A DNA stretch of 64,000 nucleotides. Source: Leptospira langatensis (GTDB lineage Bacteria > Spirochaetota > Leptospiria > Leptospirales > Leptospiraceae). This document shows, in pieces, positions 1 to 10,900 of the stretch. The position numbers and the translations under genes were made by a program. The notes below the pieces were generated by a model that made no database searches, was not told the origin of the DNA, and saw nothing but the letters and a program-made list of their open reading frames with translations. Numbering within the stretch: position 1 is the first letter of the stretch; each line of letters starts with the position of its first letter. The stretch is taken from NCBI RefSeq assembly GCF_004770615.1, contig NZ_RQER01000006.1, forward strand, positions 186,001 to 250,000, in the 5' to 3' direction.

Positions 1-182
1 CTCCTTTTGGAGAAGCACAGCTCATAGACGCGGATCTGAGCATAGATTTCAGAAAGCATACAGGTCCGAAAGATGTGGTTACCGTTCTCGCAACCGCTCC
101 CCTTACCCAGAACGAAGCATGGACCTCTTTGCAGCCGGGAGAATTCCAGGTTTGGAGGGAAGGAAATCTAGTTAAAATATAA
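1..182 (+). CDS. C-terminal end of an unidentified protein (5' end outside window)
   Basis: The frame beginning at base 3 is open from the window edge to a TAA at 180-182 and encodes the last 59 or so residues of a protein ending in [12 protein letters not shown]. The composition (charged and hydrophobic mixed, no membrane segment) looks like ordinary coding sequence. I do not recognise the family. It converges on the next gene with a 7-bp gap and no obvious terminator between them. Confidence 0.6.
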   Translation, partial: PFGEAQLIDADLSIDFRKHTGPKDVVTVLATAPLTQNEAWTSLQPGEFQVWREGNLVKI

Positions 183-189
183 TATTTTT

Positions 190-774
190 CTAAAATACGA
201 AAGTATATCCTAAAGCCGCTTTGTAGGAAGTCCAACCTAACCCTGCCCTTTCCCAATTCCCGGAAGCATCTGGAGCCAGATCCATTTTAAGTCCGGAGCG
301 GAGATCTTCCTTCTCCCATTGGATCCCATACCAATACGTATAAGCCAATTGCAGACAGTATTTCAAGGTCAGAAGCCCAAGTTTCAGATTGTTTTGCTGT
401 TTTGTATCTTCATAGGAGTGATGCCTGTTCTCTTGGATCATGCTAAGTCCGAGCAAGGTCTGAGGATCCGCTTGCGGGGAAGAAGCCAAGTAAGCGAAAG
501 ACAATGTCTTTGCATCTTCCCAATCTTCTTTCTTCATTTCCGCTTTATGGTGAGCTCGATATTCGATCCCCACGAGTGCAGAAGTTACCGCTAAGGTGAT
601 AAATCCCTTACGATATGCCTTGGCATGTATCAGCCCCCAACCGGGGAGGACTGCACTTCTCCAAACTAGATCCCAACGAGATCTAGATTCTTGCTCTAAT
701 GTAGGAGAGACCGGCTCCGCATAAGAAGAAAGAATTGGAGCGAAACAAAGAAGGGCTAGGATAATTCTCCGCAC
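190..774 (-). CDS. exported small protein with DUF5683-like motif
   Basis: About 194 residues. The first 20 form a signal peptide (hydrophobic stretch IILALLCFAPILSS, cleavage likely after SYA). A segment with VLPGWGLIHAKAYRKG and a following hydrophobic stretch resembles the 'PG.GQ.Y.GK..KG' motif of DUF5683-type bacterial membrane proteins; this family link is from memory and tentative. I chose the GTG at 774 because a run of G (781-785 on the complement) lies about 6 nt upstream of it; a TTG two codons earlier is the alternative. Function unknown; probably inner-membrane or periplasmic. Confidence 0.7.
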   Translation of the reverse strand: MRRIILALLCFAPILSSYAEPVSPTLEQESRSRWDLVWRSAVLPGWGLIHAKAYRKGFITLAVTSALVGIEYRAHHKAEMKKEDWEDAKTLSFAYLASSPQADPQTLLGLSMIQENRHHSYEDTKQQNNLKLGLLTLKYCLQLAYTYWYGIQWEKEDLRSGLKMDLAPDASGNWERAGLGWTSYKAALGYTFVF

Positions 775-954
775 GTACAACCCCCGGGTCGATTTTGAAG
801 AAGAGTTAGCTTCTTTTGTATATTATGAAAATACGGAATAAGAAGGTCGCACAAAAAGTATCTAGAATGCAAAAAATAATCGAACTCTGGGCTTAAGGTC
901 CTGTTCTAATAGTCTCTTGCAATCGAATCAGATCCGTTTTCTATAGAAGGTCCT

Positions 955-1344
955 ATGAAAAAAACCGTTTCTTCAGTATTCTGCATCCTAGTCCTCAGTA
1001 CGGCGTCCTTTCTTTTTGCAGTAGAACCGGATACGGAGATCCGCTCCTTGGTCGCAAGCCTCGACTCCTGCAAAGGATGCGTATTTATCCGAAACGGTTC
1101 CGAACATAAACTTGACGAGGCAAAAGCACACCTACTTCGCAAATACGATTCTGCTAAGAGTCAGATCAAAACTACGGAAGATTTCATCAGGGGGATCGCA
1201 AGTAAATCCTCTATCACAGGAACACCTTACAAGATCAGAATGGCGGATGGGAAAGAGATCGAATCGGAGAAATGGCTCTTTGAAAAATTAAACGAGCTTC
1301 GCAATCCGAACGCGAGTAAACAAACTCCGAAGAAATCCAAGTAA
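955..1344 (+). CDS. periplasmic DUF5329-like protein
   Basis: 129 residues with a clear signal peptide (MKKTVSSVFCILVLSTASFLFA, cleavage after the last Ala). The mature part has CKGCVFIRNGSEHKLDEAKAH, then KTTEDFIRGIASKSSITG and PYKIRMADGKEIES, which match the pattern I know for DUF5329 proteins ('C.FIRNGSEH...EA..HL..KY', 'SG.PY'). The family has no firmly known reaction. The lysine-rich tail PNASKQTPKKSK is probably disordered. Stand-alone gene; the start ATG follows GAAGGTCCT, a usable ribosome site. Confidence 0.8.
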   Translation: MKKTVSSVFCILVLSTASFLFAVEPDTEIRSLVASLDSCKGCVFIRNGSEHKLDEAKAHLLRKYDSAKSQIKTTEDFIRGIASKSSITGTPYKIRMADGKEIESEKWLFEKLNELRNPNASKQTPKKSK

Positions 1345-1549
1345 ACAATTCGCTAAGGACGAACTTTCATCCTTTTGCGAAAAATATTTCCAAAAGGATT
1401 TCGTTTTAAGCTTTCCATTCTCTTGCTATCGGATTACGTTTTTGATCAGACCCTATGGCCGACAAGGAAGATCGTTCCGATTGCGGATCCGGATCTCTTT
1501 TTTCGTCCTATTTCTTATGAGATTTCTTTCAAATGGAAAGATCCAACCT

Positions 1550-2623
1550 ATGAGACATCATTCGATTTTAGTCCTAATTCTTTTCTATTCTCTATTGGGA
1601 TGCGCCAAACCTCCCGAAACTTCTAACGGCTTAGCAGATATTTTATTCGCTTTGGATCATGTGCAAGTCCCAGCGGTCTTCACCGTAGTAGACGCAAGTA
1701 AACAAGTCCAACTAGATGCGGTAGAAACCACGGCGACCACAAATATCAGCTGTACGAAACTTGGCGCATTCTATTGGGAGATAGGGGACGGGACTGGCGC
1801 CTTGGGTTATTCTTCTGTGAACGGATCCGTAAACCAGACATCCACTCTACTGATCGCTTCCGCCTCTAAATGGATCTGGGGAGCCTATGTTTTGGAGAAG
1901 GTAGGCACTCCCGGAGTGAACGAACAATTCTATCTTCGTATGCAGTCCGGTTACGATAACGTGGCAGATAACAAATGCAATGTGACCACGGTCACTAGTT
2001 GTTTTACGAACGGTCCGGGAAGGGACGGCACGAACAACAATAACTACCAATACGTAAGTGATGAGAATAAGTTCTATTATAATGGGGGACATTTCCAAGC
2101 ATATGCTGCCTTGAATCCGAGCAGCTTGAGCCCGGCACTTACTTCTTATGATCGTACCCAGCTTACAAGTGAGATCGCTACCGTAGTACTCGGCGGTACG
2201 AATCCGGACTTCTTCTATGCAACCCCTCAATTGGCAGGAGGAGTCCAAACCACGGCTCAGGTCTATGCCATCTTCTTAAGAAGGATCTTGAATTCGAATC
2301 TAGTGATGCGCTCTTATCTAGGTGCGGATACGGTGCCCACTCTTCCCGCATTGCATCCATCCCAAGCTCTTTACTCTCCTTTTACGACCGGGATCAATAA
2401 GGAAGATGTACATTATTCTTACGCTCACTGGTTAGAAGATTCTCCGCAGAGCGACGGCGCGTTCAGTAGCCCTGGCAAGTTCGGATTCTATCCTTGGATC
2501 GATTCCGGCGTTACGACCTATGGGATTATAGCTAGATACTCCACTTCTGCCTTGGCCTATGCGGAATCCGTCTACTGTGGAAGACTTTTACGTACGGCAT
2601 ACGCTACCGGAGTCGCTCAATAA
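1550..2623 (+). CDS. lipoprotein, serine-hydrolase (beta-lactamase/PBP) like
   Basis: An open frame runs from 1442, but the ATG at 1550 is preferred: it gives a textbook lipoprotein signal (MRHHSILVLILFYSLLGC, Cys at residue 18) and follows GGAAAG. The mature protein is about 340 residues. It contains IASASKWIWGAYVLEK, which looks like the SxxK active-site motif of penicillin-binding proteins and class A beta-lactamases (Ser104, Lys107 from this start); a later YSYAHWLED and SPGKFGFYPW could stand for the YxN and KxG motifs. These later matches are weak, so the enzyme assignment is an inference. No operon partner is evident. Confidence 0.7.
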   Translation: MRHHSILVLILFYSLLGCAKPPETSNGLADILFALDHVQVPAVFTVVDASKQVQLDAVETTATTNISCTKLGAFYWEIGDGTGALGYSSVNGSVNQTSTLLIASASKWIWGAYVLEKVGTPGVNEQFYLRMQSGYDNVADNKCNVTTVTSCFTNGPGRDGTNNNNYQYVSDENKFYYNGGHFQAYAALNPSSLSPALTSYDRTQLTSEIATVVLGGTNPDFFYATPQLAGGVQTTAQVYAIFLRRILNSNLVMRSYLGADTVPTLPALHPSQALYSPFTTGINKEDVHYSYAHWLEDSPQSDGAFSSPGKFGFYPWIDSGVTTYGIIARYSTSALAYAESVYCGRLLRTAYATGVAQ

Positions 2624-2709
2624 ACCGTACAGCGGTCTAATCGACTGTAACAAAAAAGTAATCTTCCCTTCACGGATTAGATACAAGGATCCGGCAAAAT
2701 CGTAAGTCG

Positions 2710-3948
2710 ATGATCGCATCGGCCTTACCAAAATCCGCACCCACCGCGGGTCCTTTCCGAATTTTAGTCGTGACTGAGACCTTTCCTCCGGAAATCAACG
2801 GAGTCGCAAAAACATTGCATAGAATGTTGGGCGATCTTTTACAAAGAGGCCATGAGATCACTCTCGTGCGTCCCAAGCAAGGCCCTACTGATTATGCGAC
2901 TGCCAACGGAAATTATCGAGAAGTCCTGGTCAGAGGCGCAAAGATCCCTCTCTATGAGGATCTACGCTTCGGCTTTCCGGAAAAGTATCTTCTTCGCAGA
3001 TTGATCCAATTAGAAAAACCTGATATAGTTCACGTAGTTACGGAAGGTCCTCTGGGCTGGTCCGCAGTAAGAGCGGCAAGACATGTTGGGATCCCTGTAG
3101 TCAGCGATTTCAGAACGAATTTCCATGCCTACGCGAAATACTATAAGTTCGGGTTCATGGGGAAGATCGTGCATAATTACCTTAGAGGCCTTCACAATCG
3201 CACCCAAACCACTTTGGTCCCGACCGCTCAGATCGCAGGACAGCTCCAGTCCACCGGTTATTCGAATGTGCAAGTGGTATCCAGAGGGATCGATTCCGAC
3301 TTATTCCATCCAGCGAGAAGGAACACTAGCCTTAGAGAAGAATGGGGACTAAAACCCGCTGATACAGCCATTCTTTATGTAGGAAGACTAGCTCCCGAAA
3401 AGAATCTGGATCTACTCGTACGATCCTTCCGCAAGATCCAAAGCAAGGTGCCTAACGCAAAACTCGTATTAGTCGGTGATGGTCCTTCTAAAGAGAAATT
3501 GATAACGGAGAACCCGGATTTTATTTTCAGGGGAATGAGAAAAGGCCAGGATCTCGCGGAACATTATGCAACCGGAGATCTATTCTTATTCCCGAGCCTA
3601 ACAGAAACCTTCGGGAACGTGGTAGTAGAAGCCATGGCTTCGGGACTTCCTATCGTAGCTTATGATTATGCGGCAGCCAACCAACATCTAAAGCACGGAA
3701 AGTCTGCACTACTTTGCGGCTTCGACAAAGAAGAAGAATTCATAGAACAATCCTGCTTACTCGCGGAGAATAAGAAACTCGCCCAGAAATTAGGAGGCCA
3801 AGCCAGAAAGACCGCCTCCGAATGTACTTGGGAAGATGTGACCGATTCTCTGGAATCCATCTACGCAGGAGTTGCTTATCCGAAGAGAAAGACTTCCAAA
3901 TCCCGCTCTCGCAAAGCGATGAAATTGAAAGTGTCGATCGCTAGATAA
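2710..3948 (+). CDS. glycosyltransferase family 4 (GT-B fold)
   Basis: 412 residues, full length for a GT4 retaining glycosyltransferase. The N-terminal domain has FPPEINGVAKTLHRML, the G-x-N-G-V-A loop of the MgtA/PimB-type branch, which often transfers sugars to lipid acceptors such as diacylglycerol or phosphatidylinositol. The C-terminal domain has ILYVGRLAPEKNLDLLV (sugar-nucleotide region) and the E-x7-E motif in PSLTETFGNVVVEAMASGLP. No signal peptide or membrane span, so a cytosolic, peripheral membrane enzyme is likely. The last 25 residues are basic (KRKTSKSRSRKAMK), a plausible membrane-binding tail. Donor and acceptor cannot be read from the sequence. Confidence 0.92.
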   Translation: MIASALPKSAPTAGPFRILVVTETFPPEINGVAKTLHRMLGDLLQRGHEITLVRPKQGPTDYATANGNYREVLVRGAKIPLYEDLRFGFPEKYLLRRLIQLEKPDIVHVVTEGPLGWSAVRAARHVGIPVVSDFRTNFHAYAKYYKFGFMGKIVHNYLRGLHNRTQTTLVPTAQIAGQLQSTGYSNVQVVSRGIDSDLFHPARRNTSLREEWGLKPADTAILYVGRLAPEKNLDLLVRSFRKIQSKVPNAKLVLVGDGPSKEKLITENPDFIFRGMRKGQDLAEHYATGDLFLFPSLTETFGNVVVEAMASGLPIVAYDYAAANQHLKHGKSALLCGFDKEEEFIEQSCLLAENKKLAQKLGGQARKTASECTWEDVTDSLESIYAGVAYPKRKTSKSRSRKAMKLKVSIAR

Positions 3949-4058
3949 GTTCGATCGAGGCGATAAAGCGCCCAGTTGTCCTCAGTTTTTGCTTCTGAGA
4001 GTTGGGGATCTGTGATATGAGGTTTGCTTTCGCCAGCCCACGAACCGCTCCCCCCACC

Positions 4059-4081
4059 CGGCCCCGGGCGGGGGCCGTTTT
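4059..4081 (+). terminator. GC-rich terminator hairpin after the GT4 gene
   Basis: CGGCCCC (4059-4065), a five-base loop and GGGGCCG (4071-4077) form a 7-bp all-GC stem followed by TTTT. It lies about 110 bp after the glycosyltransferase stop and before the convergent SRPBCC gene. Confidence 0.65.
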
Positions 4082-4105
4082 AGATTTCAAGATACACTCA
4101 TACTT

Positions 4106-4648
4106 CTATTTTTCTAATTCTGTTTTCAGTCCCGCGAGGGTTGCATCAAAGTCTTTGATGATCTTTGTCTTATTATCAAAGCAAACATTCATGATAAAAC
4201 CCAGGATATTGATCGGAAAAGGCATCTCATCGTGCATTCCCAAAGTCACCTTGGTCTGATTCGCACTTACCGACTCGGTGGTCAAATAACTGGAAAATGC
4301 AGCCTCAAACGGTACCTTGAATCGGATCTCAGTTTCCAATCTTTCTCCTGCAACGATCTTCTTGATCTCTTGTTCGCCGACTCCCAGTTCTTCGTTCTTG
4401 CTTTCCCAGCGAGACGTAAAACCTACAGTACCATCCGTTCCCACGAATTCTTTTTTCATGTTCGGATCCTTCTTGGACCAGGCGCTCCATTTATCATGAT
4501 TTCTTAATAGTTTCAACTCATCGAACACAAGGCCTTTCGGCTTGTTGATTGTGATATCTCTTTGCAAACTGAATTCTTTGGGCGCAAAGATGCCGATCAA
4601 TCCGAGCACGAGTACGATCCCAAGTAATATTCTTAAGAATATTTTCAT
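4106..4648 (-). CDS. SRPBCC (polyketide cyclase/START-like) family protein
   Basis: 180 residues. An N-terminal membrane anchor (IFLRILLGIVLVLGLIGIF, residues 3-21) is followed by FSLQRDITINKPKGLVFDEL, the usual opening strand and helix of SRPBCC proteins ('v.R...I.aPp..V...l.d'), then NHDKWSAW, the common 'W..W' element. Length fits a single-domain hydrophobic-pocket fold. The bound ligand is unknown. The gene converges with the glycosyltransferase; upstream lies a long non-coding stretch that also serves the rhs gene on the other strand. Confidence 0.85.
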   Translation of the reverse strand: MKIFLRILLGIVLVLGLIGIFAPKEFSLQRDITINKPKGLVFDELKLLRNHDKWSAWSKKDPNMKKEFVGTDGTVGFTSRWESKNEELGVGEQEIKKIVAGERLETEIRFKVPFEAAFSSYLTTESVSANQTKVTLGMHDEMPFPINILGFIMNVCFDNKTKIIKDFDATLAGLKTELEK

Positions 4649-4989
4649 TTGTTTTCTCCTAACTTATCCAATAGCAATTATACATCGTTATTCCTTCTTC
4701 GATCTTTCGATCAAGCAAGGTTCGCTTATCACTCAAGTAATTTCTCGTAACGGAAGAAGGTTCAGAAATTGTAGAGCTCTGCCAATTTGCCGAAAAACGT
4801 ATAACGCTCGCTAAAATATCTCAATCGATTTGAATTTCCAACCAAATTTCATTTTTTCCGCGCTATTCCTTCTTTTGACATAATGGTGACGAAAATTTCT
4901 GGGTCCAGGGCTGGGTCCTAGAAAGCATGGCGTAGAGAGCTTTTTAACCAAAGCACTCAAATGCGAAAAAAGATATAAGGAAACCGCCT
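4649..4989. other. 341-bp divergent intergenic region upstream of rhs
   Basis: No convincing ORF. It must carry the promoters for both the SRPBCC gene and the large rhs gene. AT-rich with a TTTTTTCC stretch near 4855. A TTGACA at 4875-4880 has no good -10 partner. The only clear signal is AAGGAAA at 4977-4983, the ribosome site for the rhs start at 4990. Confidence 0.5.
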
Positions 4990-7900
4990 ATGCTAAATCT
5001 ATATAGAACCCGAATATTATCTTTTTCTGTTATTCTTCTTTCTTCCTTTCTTCTCATCGCCTGGAATCCTCTCAAGCCGATCCTGAACTACTTTGCTGCC
5101 GCCTTTACGGGAGGAGAGACGAGTATCCCTCTTCCTTTGCCGAATGTCCAGGTGGGCATTACGGGTAAGCCTGCATTTTCTTTGAATATCCAGCCTCCTC
5201 CGGGAGCAGGCGATATGGTTCCTTCCATTACGATCGATTATATTTCCGGAGGCAGTCAGTCCATCTTGGGAAGAGGCTGGAACCTCAGTGGTTTTCCGAA
5301 AGTGCTTAAGAATCCGAGTCTCGGGGTTCACTTCGGTACATCTGACGGTTATAGTCATGAACTCTTAGGAGATCTGATCTCTACTGGGAGTAGCGGAGTA
5401 TATAGAACTAAGATCGAGTCATTTTACAAGGCTACGTTCGACGGAACCGCTTGGACGCTGAGAGATACTTCCGCAGTAACGTATGAATATGGTAGGAATA
5501 GTGCCAACGGTTCGAATTCTATCGTGCAAGGGGATAGTGGTCCAGTTGCCTTTTACTTGGATAAGGTACGAGATGTTTTTGGGAATGGGTATGATATCAC
5601 CTACACTGCGGATACTCTGAATTCGGATGAGCCTCTTCCCCAAGAGATCAAATATGCAAGAGGGAATGCGAGGATCGAGTTCACATACTCGAATCGTCCT
5701 AGCGGATGGAAAGAACAGATCTTCTTTCTTACGAATACAGGAACTCGCAAAAAGATCCTAAGTAAGATCCAAGTCTACGCGAATGATGCCAGTGGTTCCG
5801 AACAAATAACGGACACTTACGATTTCAATTATGATTCCTCCAGTGAAGTTGGGCCTCTTCTCACTTCTTTTGAAAGAGAGAATTATAAGCCTTTAGTATT
5901 CAATTATACGGAGAGAACGAATCAGGCAAATATCTTAAGCTCAAGTAGTAAGAATTTCGATCTTTCTTATAAAGCGCAAGATTCGGACGCACAATCCAAT
6001 TGTGCGGGAACTCAGACCGCTTGTTTGTGCTCTGCAAGTGCTGCCTGTATGCTTGCAACCGGCGGCGCCGCTGGATATATCTGTACAGTGGGTGTTGCAA
6101 ATTACCAGGATATTTGCACGAACGGAGTAACAACTTCCTTTGTAACCCCAGCGGACACAAATGGGGACGGTGTTCCGGAGATCGTTCGAGTCAACGGAAC
6201 GATGACCAATCAGAAATTCTCGGTGACCCCGCTTTCAGATTGGGAGAATGCAAGTGGGAATTCTCTGACCGCTTCGAATACATTAATAGGAAGTCATATT
6301 GGTATTACTCGCAAGGGAAGGATCTTGCCTGGGGATTACAATGGAGATGGAAAAACCGATTTCTTAATCCTAACAGACAACGGAGATCCATTAAAAGTCT
6401 ATTATGGACCGGATTTTAGTTCTGCTACGTATTCTTCTGTTACTGTTGCAGGCTTGAGCACGAGCGGTACTGTTACCAAGCAGTTTGTTGCAGACGTAAA
6501 TGGTGACGGAAAGACGGACTATATCCAGGCGAATTCGAGCAATAATCTAGTAGTTTATACCTCAACCGGATCCGGTTTCCAGTTATTGCAGACTTTGGCT
6601 GTCACGACTTTTGGAACAGAGTTCCAGCAGATGATCGATTTCGATAGAAATGGGGTTCCCGATTTTGTCCGGATCAACGGAACGACCTCGAAAGATTTCA
6701 TTATAACCTTTTTAGATTTTCAGAATGGAGCTTTGCAAGTTCTGGAGACTACGAAAGTATCTCGTACGGATTTCGGAAAATCAGGTGATCAGTTTATCAC
6801 TGATATGAATGGAGACGGGTATCCTGACTTTGCTTTCTATTCTACGTCGGGTAGCCAAGGAACCGTTTCGTATTATCCGTTTACTGGAAGAAGTTTCGTT
6901 ACTAGCGGAGCGAGTCCCTTGCAAACGATCAATGTGAACAAGGCGTATGCGAGAGAAGTTTCCGGGGCCGCAACTACTACATATGTAAATGTGGATCTCT
7001 CCGGCGACGGGATCAAGGACCAAGTATCCTATGATAACTCGAATGTTTCGAGTCCATTCTTTAAGGTTCAAATTTACGATGCCGCACAAGCAAAATATCT
7101 CGCTGTAGTTCAGGTGCCTTGGAACCAGAACGTTTCTTCTGATCTGAATGAAGATGGGATTGCGGATACGATCCGTGCCGATTCGAGTGTCGTGCAAGGA
7201 ACGGATGCAAACGGGAATGCAACTACAGATACAGTAACCAAATTCGAGGTTACGATCACAAACGGCTCTTACTTTGAAGTTCCTATTGATCCGAATTCAT
7301 ACATCGCTACGACTACAGCCTCCAGCGATTCTTCTACAATGGGTTATTTCAATTGGAGGAATCCGAAAGACTTCGTAGATGTGAACATGGACGGGAAGGC
7401 TGACTTTGTTCGGTATGATGCCTCTTCTTCTACTTTGTATGTTTCCTATGCTAAGTTAGATTCGAACGGATATATTACATATTCAGCAAGCGGAGACGAT
7501 TCCTGGTCCACCGGTGGATACCTATTGTCTTTGGATGCAAATGGGGATGGAAAACCTGAGATACTGGGAATGAACGCGAACCAAGTGAACTTTATCACTA
7601 CTACGCAAAGCAGCATTCCAACCGTCCGAACCAATGTGGTACGAACCTTTCCTTACGAATCTAGCGTGCAGCTCCACTATATTCGTTTTAATCAAGACTT
7701 ACCGAGTGGGCTGATCACTTCGATCCAGAATGGAGCGACTTCTTCTTCTGGAGATCTGACTCTCGGGATCGAATACCAATTGGCCAAGAATCATACAGGA
7801 GCGATCCAGCCAAGTCTCTACGATTCTTCTAAGCCTCAATTTGTTCCATTTACTGGAGCTGATTATCTGGCAACTAGGCTCACTCAGAAAGCGGGTAGCT

Positions 7901-10900
7901 CTACCTTAGGTTCGGATAGCTATAAGTATTCGTATGCGAGATTCTATCTAAACGGGTTTAGAAATTCATCTTATATCGGGTTTCAACAAATCACGAACTT
8001 GGATGAGATCTCGAATGAGTCTTTAGTAACGAATTACGATCCTACTTTTATAGAAATGGTGGGAACTCCTACGTCCCAGACCAAATCCAAGAACGGGATC
8101 AAACTGAGCGAGTCGACGAGTTCCTTTGCGAAGACGACTTCTGCTTTAAGTGGGATCTTGGTGCAACAATCTTCCGACACACAGACGAAATACCAAGCGG
8201 GACAGGCTTTATTTACGACTTCTACTTCTCATTCCTATGATAGCTATGGAAACGAGACTTCAAAGACAATCAACCTGAATGGAGACACAGTCGTTCAATC
8301 GACTACGTATCAAAATGATTGGAATTCAGGATTTATCGGTCTTCCTACCGAATTACAGATCACGAATAACGGACAGTTGGTAGTCGATAAGAAGATCTTA
8401 TATTCAAATTTCCAAGTCTCGGAAGAAAGAGATCTGGTTTCGAATGGCGTATGGAAGAGCTCCCAACTGCAATCCTACGATTCTTATGGTAACATTACCT
8501 CCACAAAGGATGCCAACGGAAATATAAACACGATCGAGTACGATCCTATTGTTCATAGATTTCCGACTAAGATCACGAATTCTCTCGGTCATGTAACGCA
8601 AAGATCCAATGATTATACAACGGGACTTCTTTTGACTTCAACAAATCCGAATGGCGGGGTTTTTAAAACCGACTATGACAAATTCGGAAGACCGACCGCC
8701 AGTTATTTGCCGGGAGAAACAGATTGGTCCGAACAGATAGACTATGAGAATACCGGAAATTTAGAAAGCCAACTCATCCGAAAAACATTCAGAAGAACGA
8801 ATGGAGAATCCTGGCAAGAAGAGACTTCGAACGCACTCACTAAGATCTCAAAGAAGAGAAGCAGCCTCGTAGACAATACAGTTTTAGTAGAAGAGAGTTA
8901 CCAAAACCAAGAAGGACAGACGATTAAGAAAGTAGATCCGTATATAGAAGGATCGAATCCATTCACTTGGAATACGTACACGTATGACCAAGAAGGCAAC
9001 CTAACCACTTCACAAAGAAATGATGGGACTTCTACCCAGATCGCATTAAATCAGCTCACAACAACGATCACCACTTCTAAGAACGGAAACCAAATCGATC
9101 AGTTAGTCGAAGTAATGAACGCGCTCGGAAAAGTAATCGCCAGAACGAGACAAGGAAAGACAATCCAGTTCCAATACGGAGCGAATGGAAAAGCGTCGCA
9201 GATCATAGACCCAGAAAACGGAGTTACTACAATCGTAACAGACCTAGCGGGAAGACAAACGAGCGTAACCAATCCGAATTCAGGAACAATTACAACCGTA
9301 TACGATCCGATCACAGGAAACCCGTCGTTGCAAACATACGCGAACGGATCAAAAGCGCAATACAGCTATGATGTGCTCGGAAGACCAACACTTGTACAAG
9401 GAATCGGATCCCAAGGAGAAACGATCACACATACATACGAGTACGATGGAGCTAGTGCAATCGGAAGGCTCACAAGAGTCACAGATCAACTCGGAACCAC
9501 AGACTTCGGATATGATGTAAGAGGAAATATAACTTCATTACAAAAACGTTTAACCGATGAGAATCTAACCTTCTTGATCCAAAAGAAATACAACCTACAG
9601 AACCAGATAGAAGAGATCACGTATCCAGATGGAAGCGTAGCAAAGAATATCTACTCACAAGCAGGATATCTATCAGGAATCACACTCACGCCAGCAGATG
9701 GAAGTGGATCGGATTTTCCAGTCGTTCAATACAAAGCAAACTTAGAAAATGGAAACCTGCAGATCCAAAGATTACTCGGAAACGGAGTCTTGACGAATAT
9801 CAGCTACGATCCAGTACAAAGAAGAACAGTCAGTTTACAAACGACGAAGGACTCCTCTATCTACGAATCCAAAGCATACGGATACGACGACAAAGGAAAC
9901 TATAGCCAAATCCAAGATTTGGTGAACCCAATCCGGAATCAGGCTTTTACATACGATGATCTAAACAGACTCACGTCTGCTACTGGGGTCTACGGCACAG
10001 AAGCATACCAATATTCAGATTCAGGGAAACTACTGAAGAAAGGAAATCTAAACTATACTTACGGCGATTCATTACATACCAACGCAGTCACGCAAGTAAG
10101 TGGAAATAGTACGAACTATACCTACTCCTATGATGCATCTGGGAATGTAATTAACAGAAATGGATTAACCTTAGCATACAATCCATTCCAAAAGCTAAAG
10201 AGTATCCAGACCGAAAGTGGGGATACAGTAGCCTTCGACTACGACTTTACAGGAACGAGAATCAGAAAAACATCACTCAACGATGGAACGAAAACAATCT
10301 CACTTGGCGGATTGTATGAAGTAGTGCTCGTTCCAGGAAAAGATCCACAGCATACATTATACTTCAGAGGAAGTGATGAGGATTTAGTCGGGCAATGGAG
10401 TAGACCAAACGCAACGCTGATCACTAGTGCAGCAACTCCACCCTCGTTCTTAACAACAAGCCAAGTAGCGCTGAACACACTGGTTTGGAATCTAGAAGAT
10501 ACATCCATCCGAGGACTGAAGTTTCTATTCTTATCACCTAAGTCAGGCTTGGTGATCTTAACAGGACTCCTAATAGTAGGATTAGGATTTGCATTCTTGT
10601 CCTACCAAGAGGGAATCTGGAGAGCGACGATCAAGTTTGCGACACCTGCACTGATACTCTCCTTAGCGAACTGCGACTTTGTACTCCCAGGAGGAAACGG
10701 AACACCACCTTGGGAAGATGCGATCCCATTCATCGACAATACAGCAGGAGCAGGCATCCCAGTGACAGGATTCATATTCTTGCACCAAGACCATCTTGGC
10801 TCAATCTCAATGGCAACAGATGGAAATGGAAACCGCATCACTGGAGGCGATCAGGCCGGAGCCTCTCATGTTTCTTATACGCCGTACGGGCAAATTGATC

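Noticed and set aside
1375..1626. Short plus-strand ORF before the SxxK lipoprotein
   Set aside because: Overlaps the lipoprotein signal peptide in another frame and has no ribosome site.
4875..4880. TTGACA as a -35 box for rhs
   Set aside because: No -10-like sequence at the right distance (about 4898-4903 reads TCTGGG).
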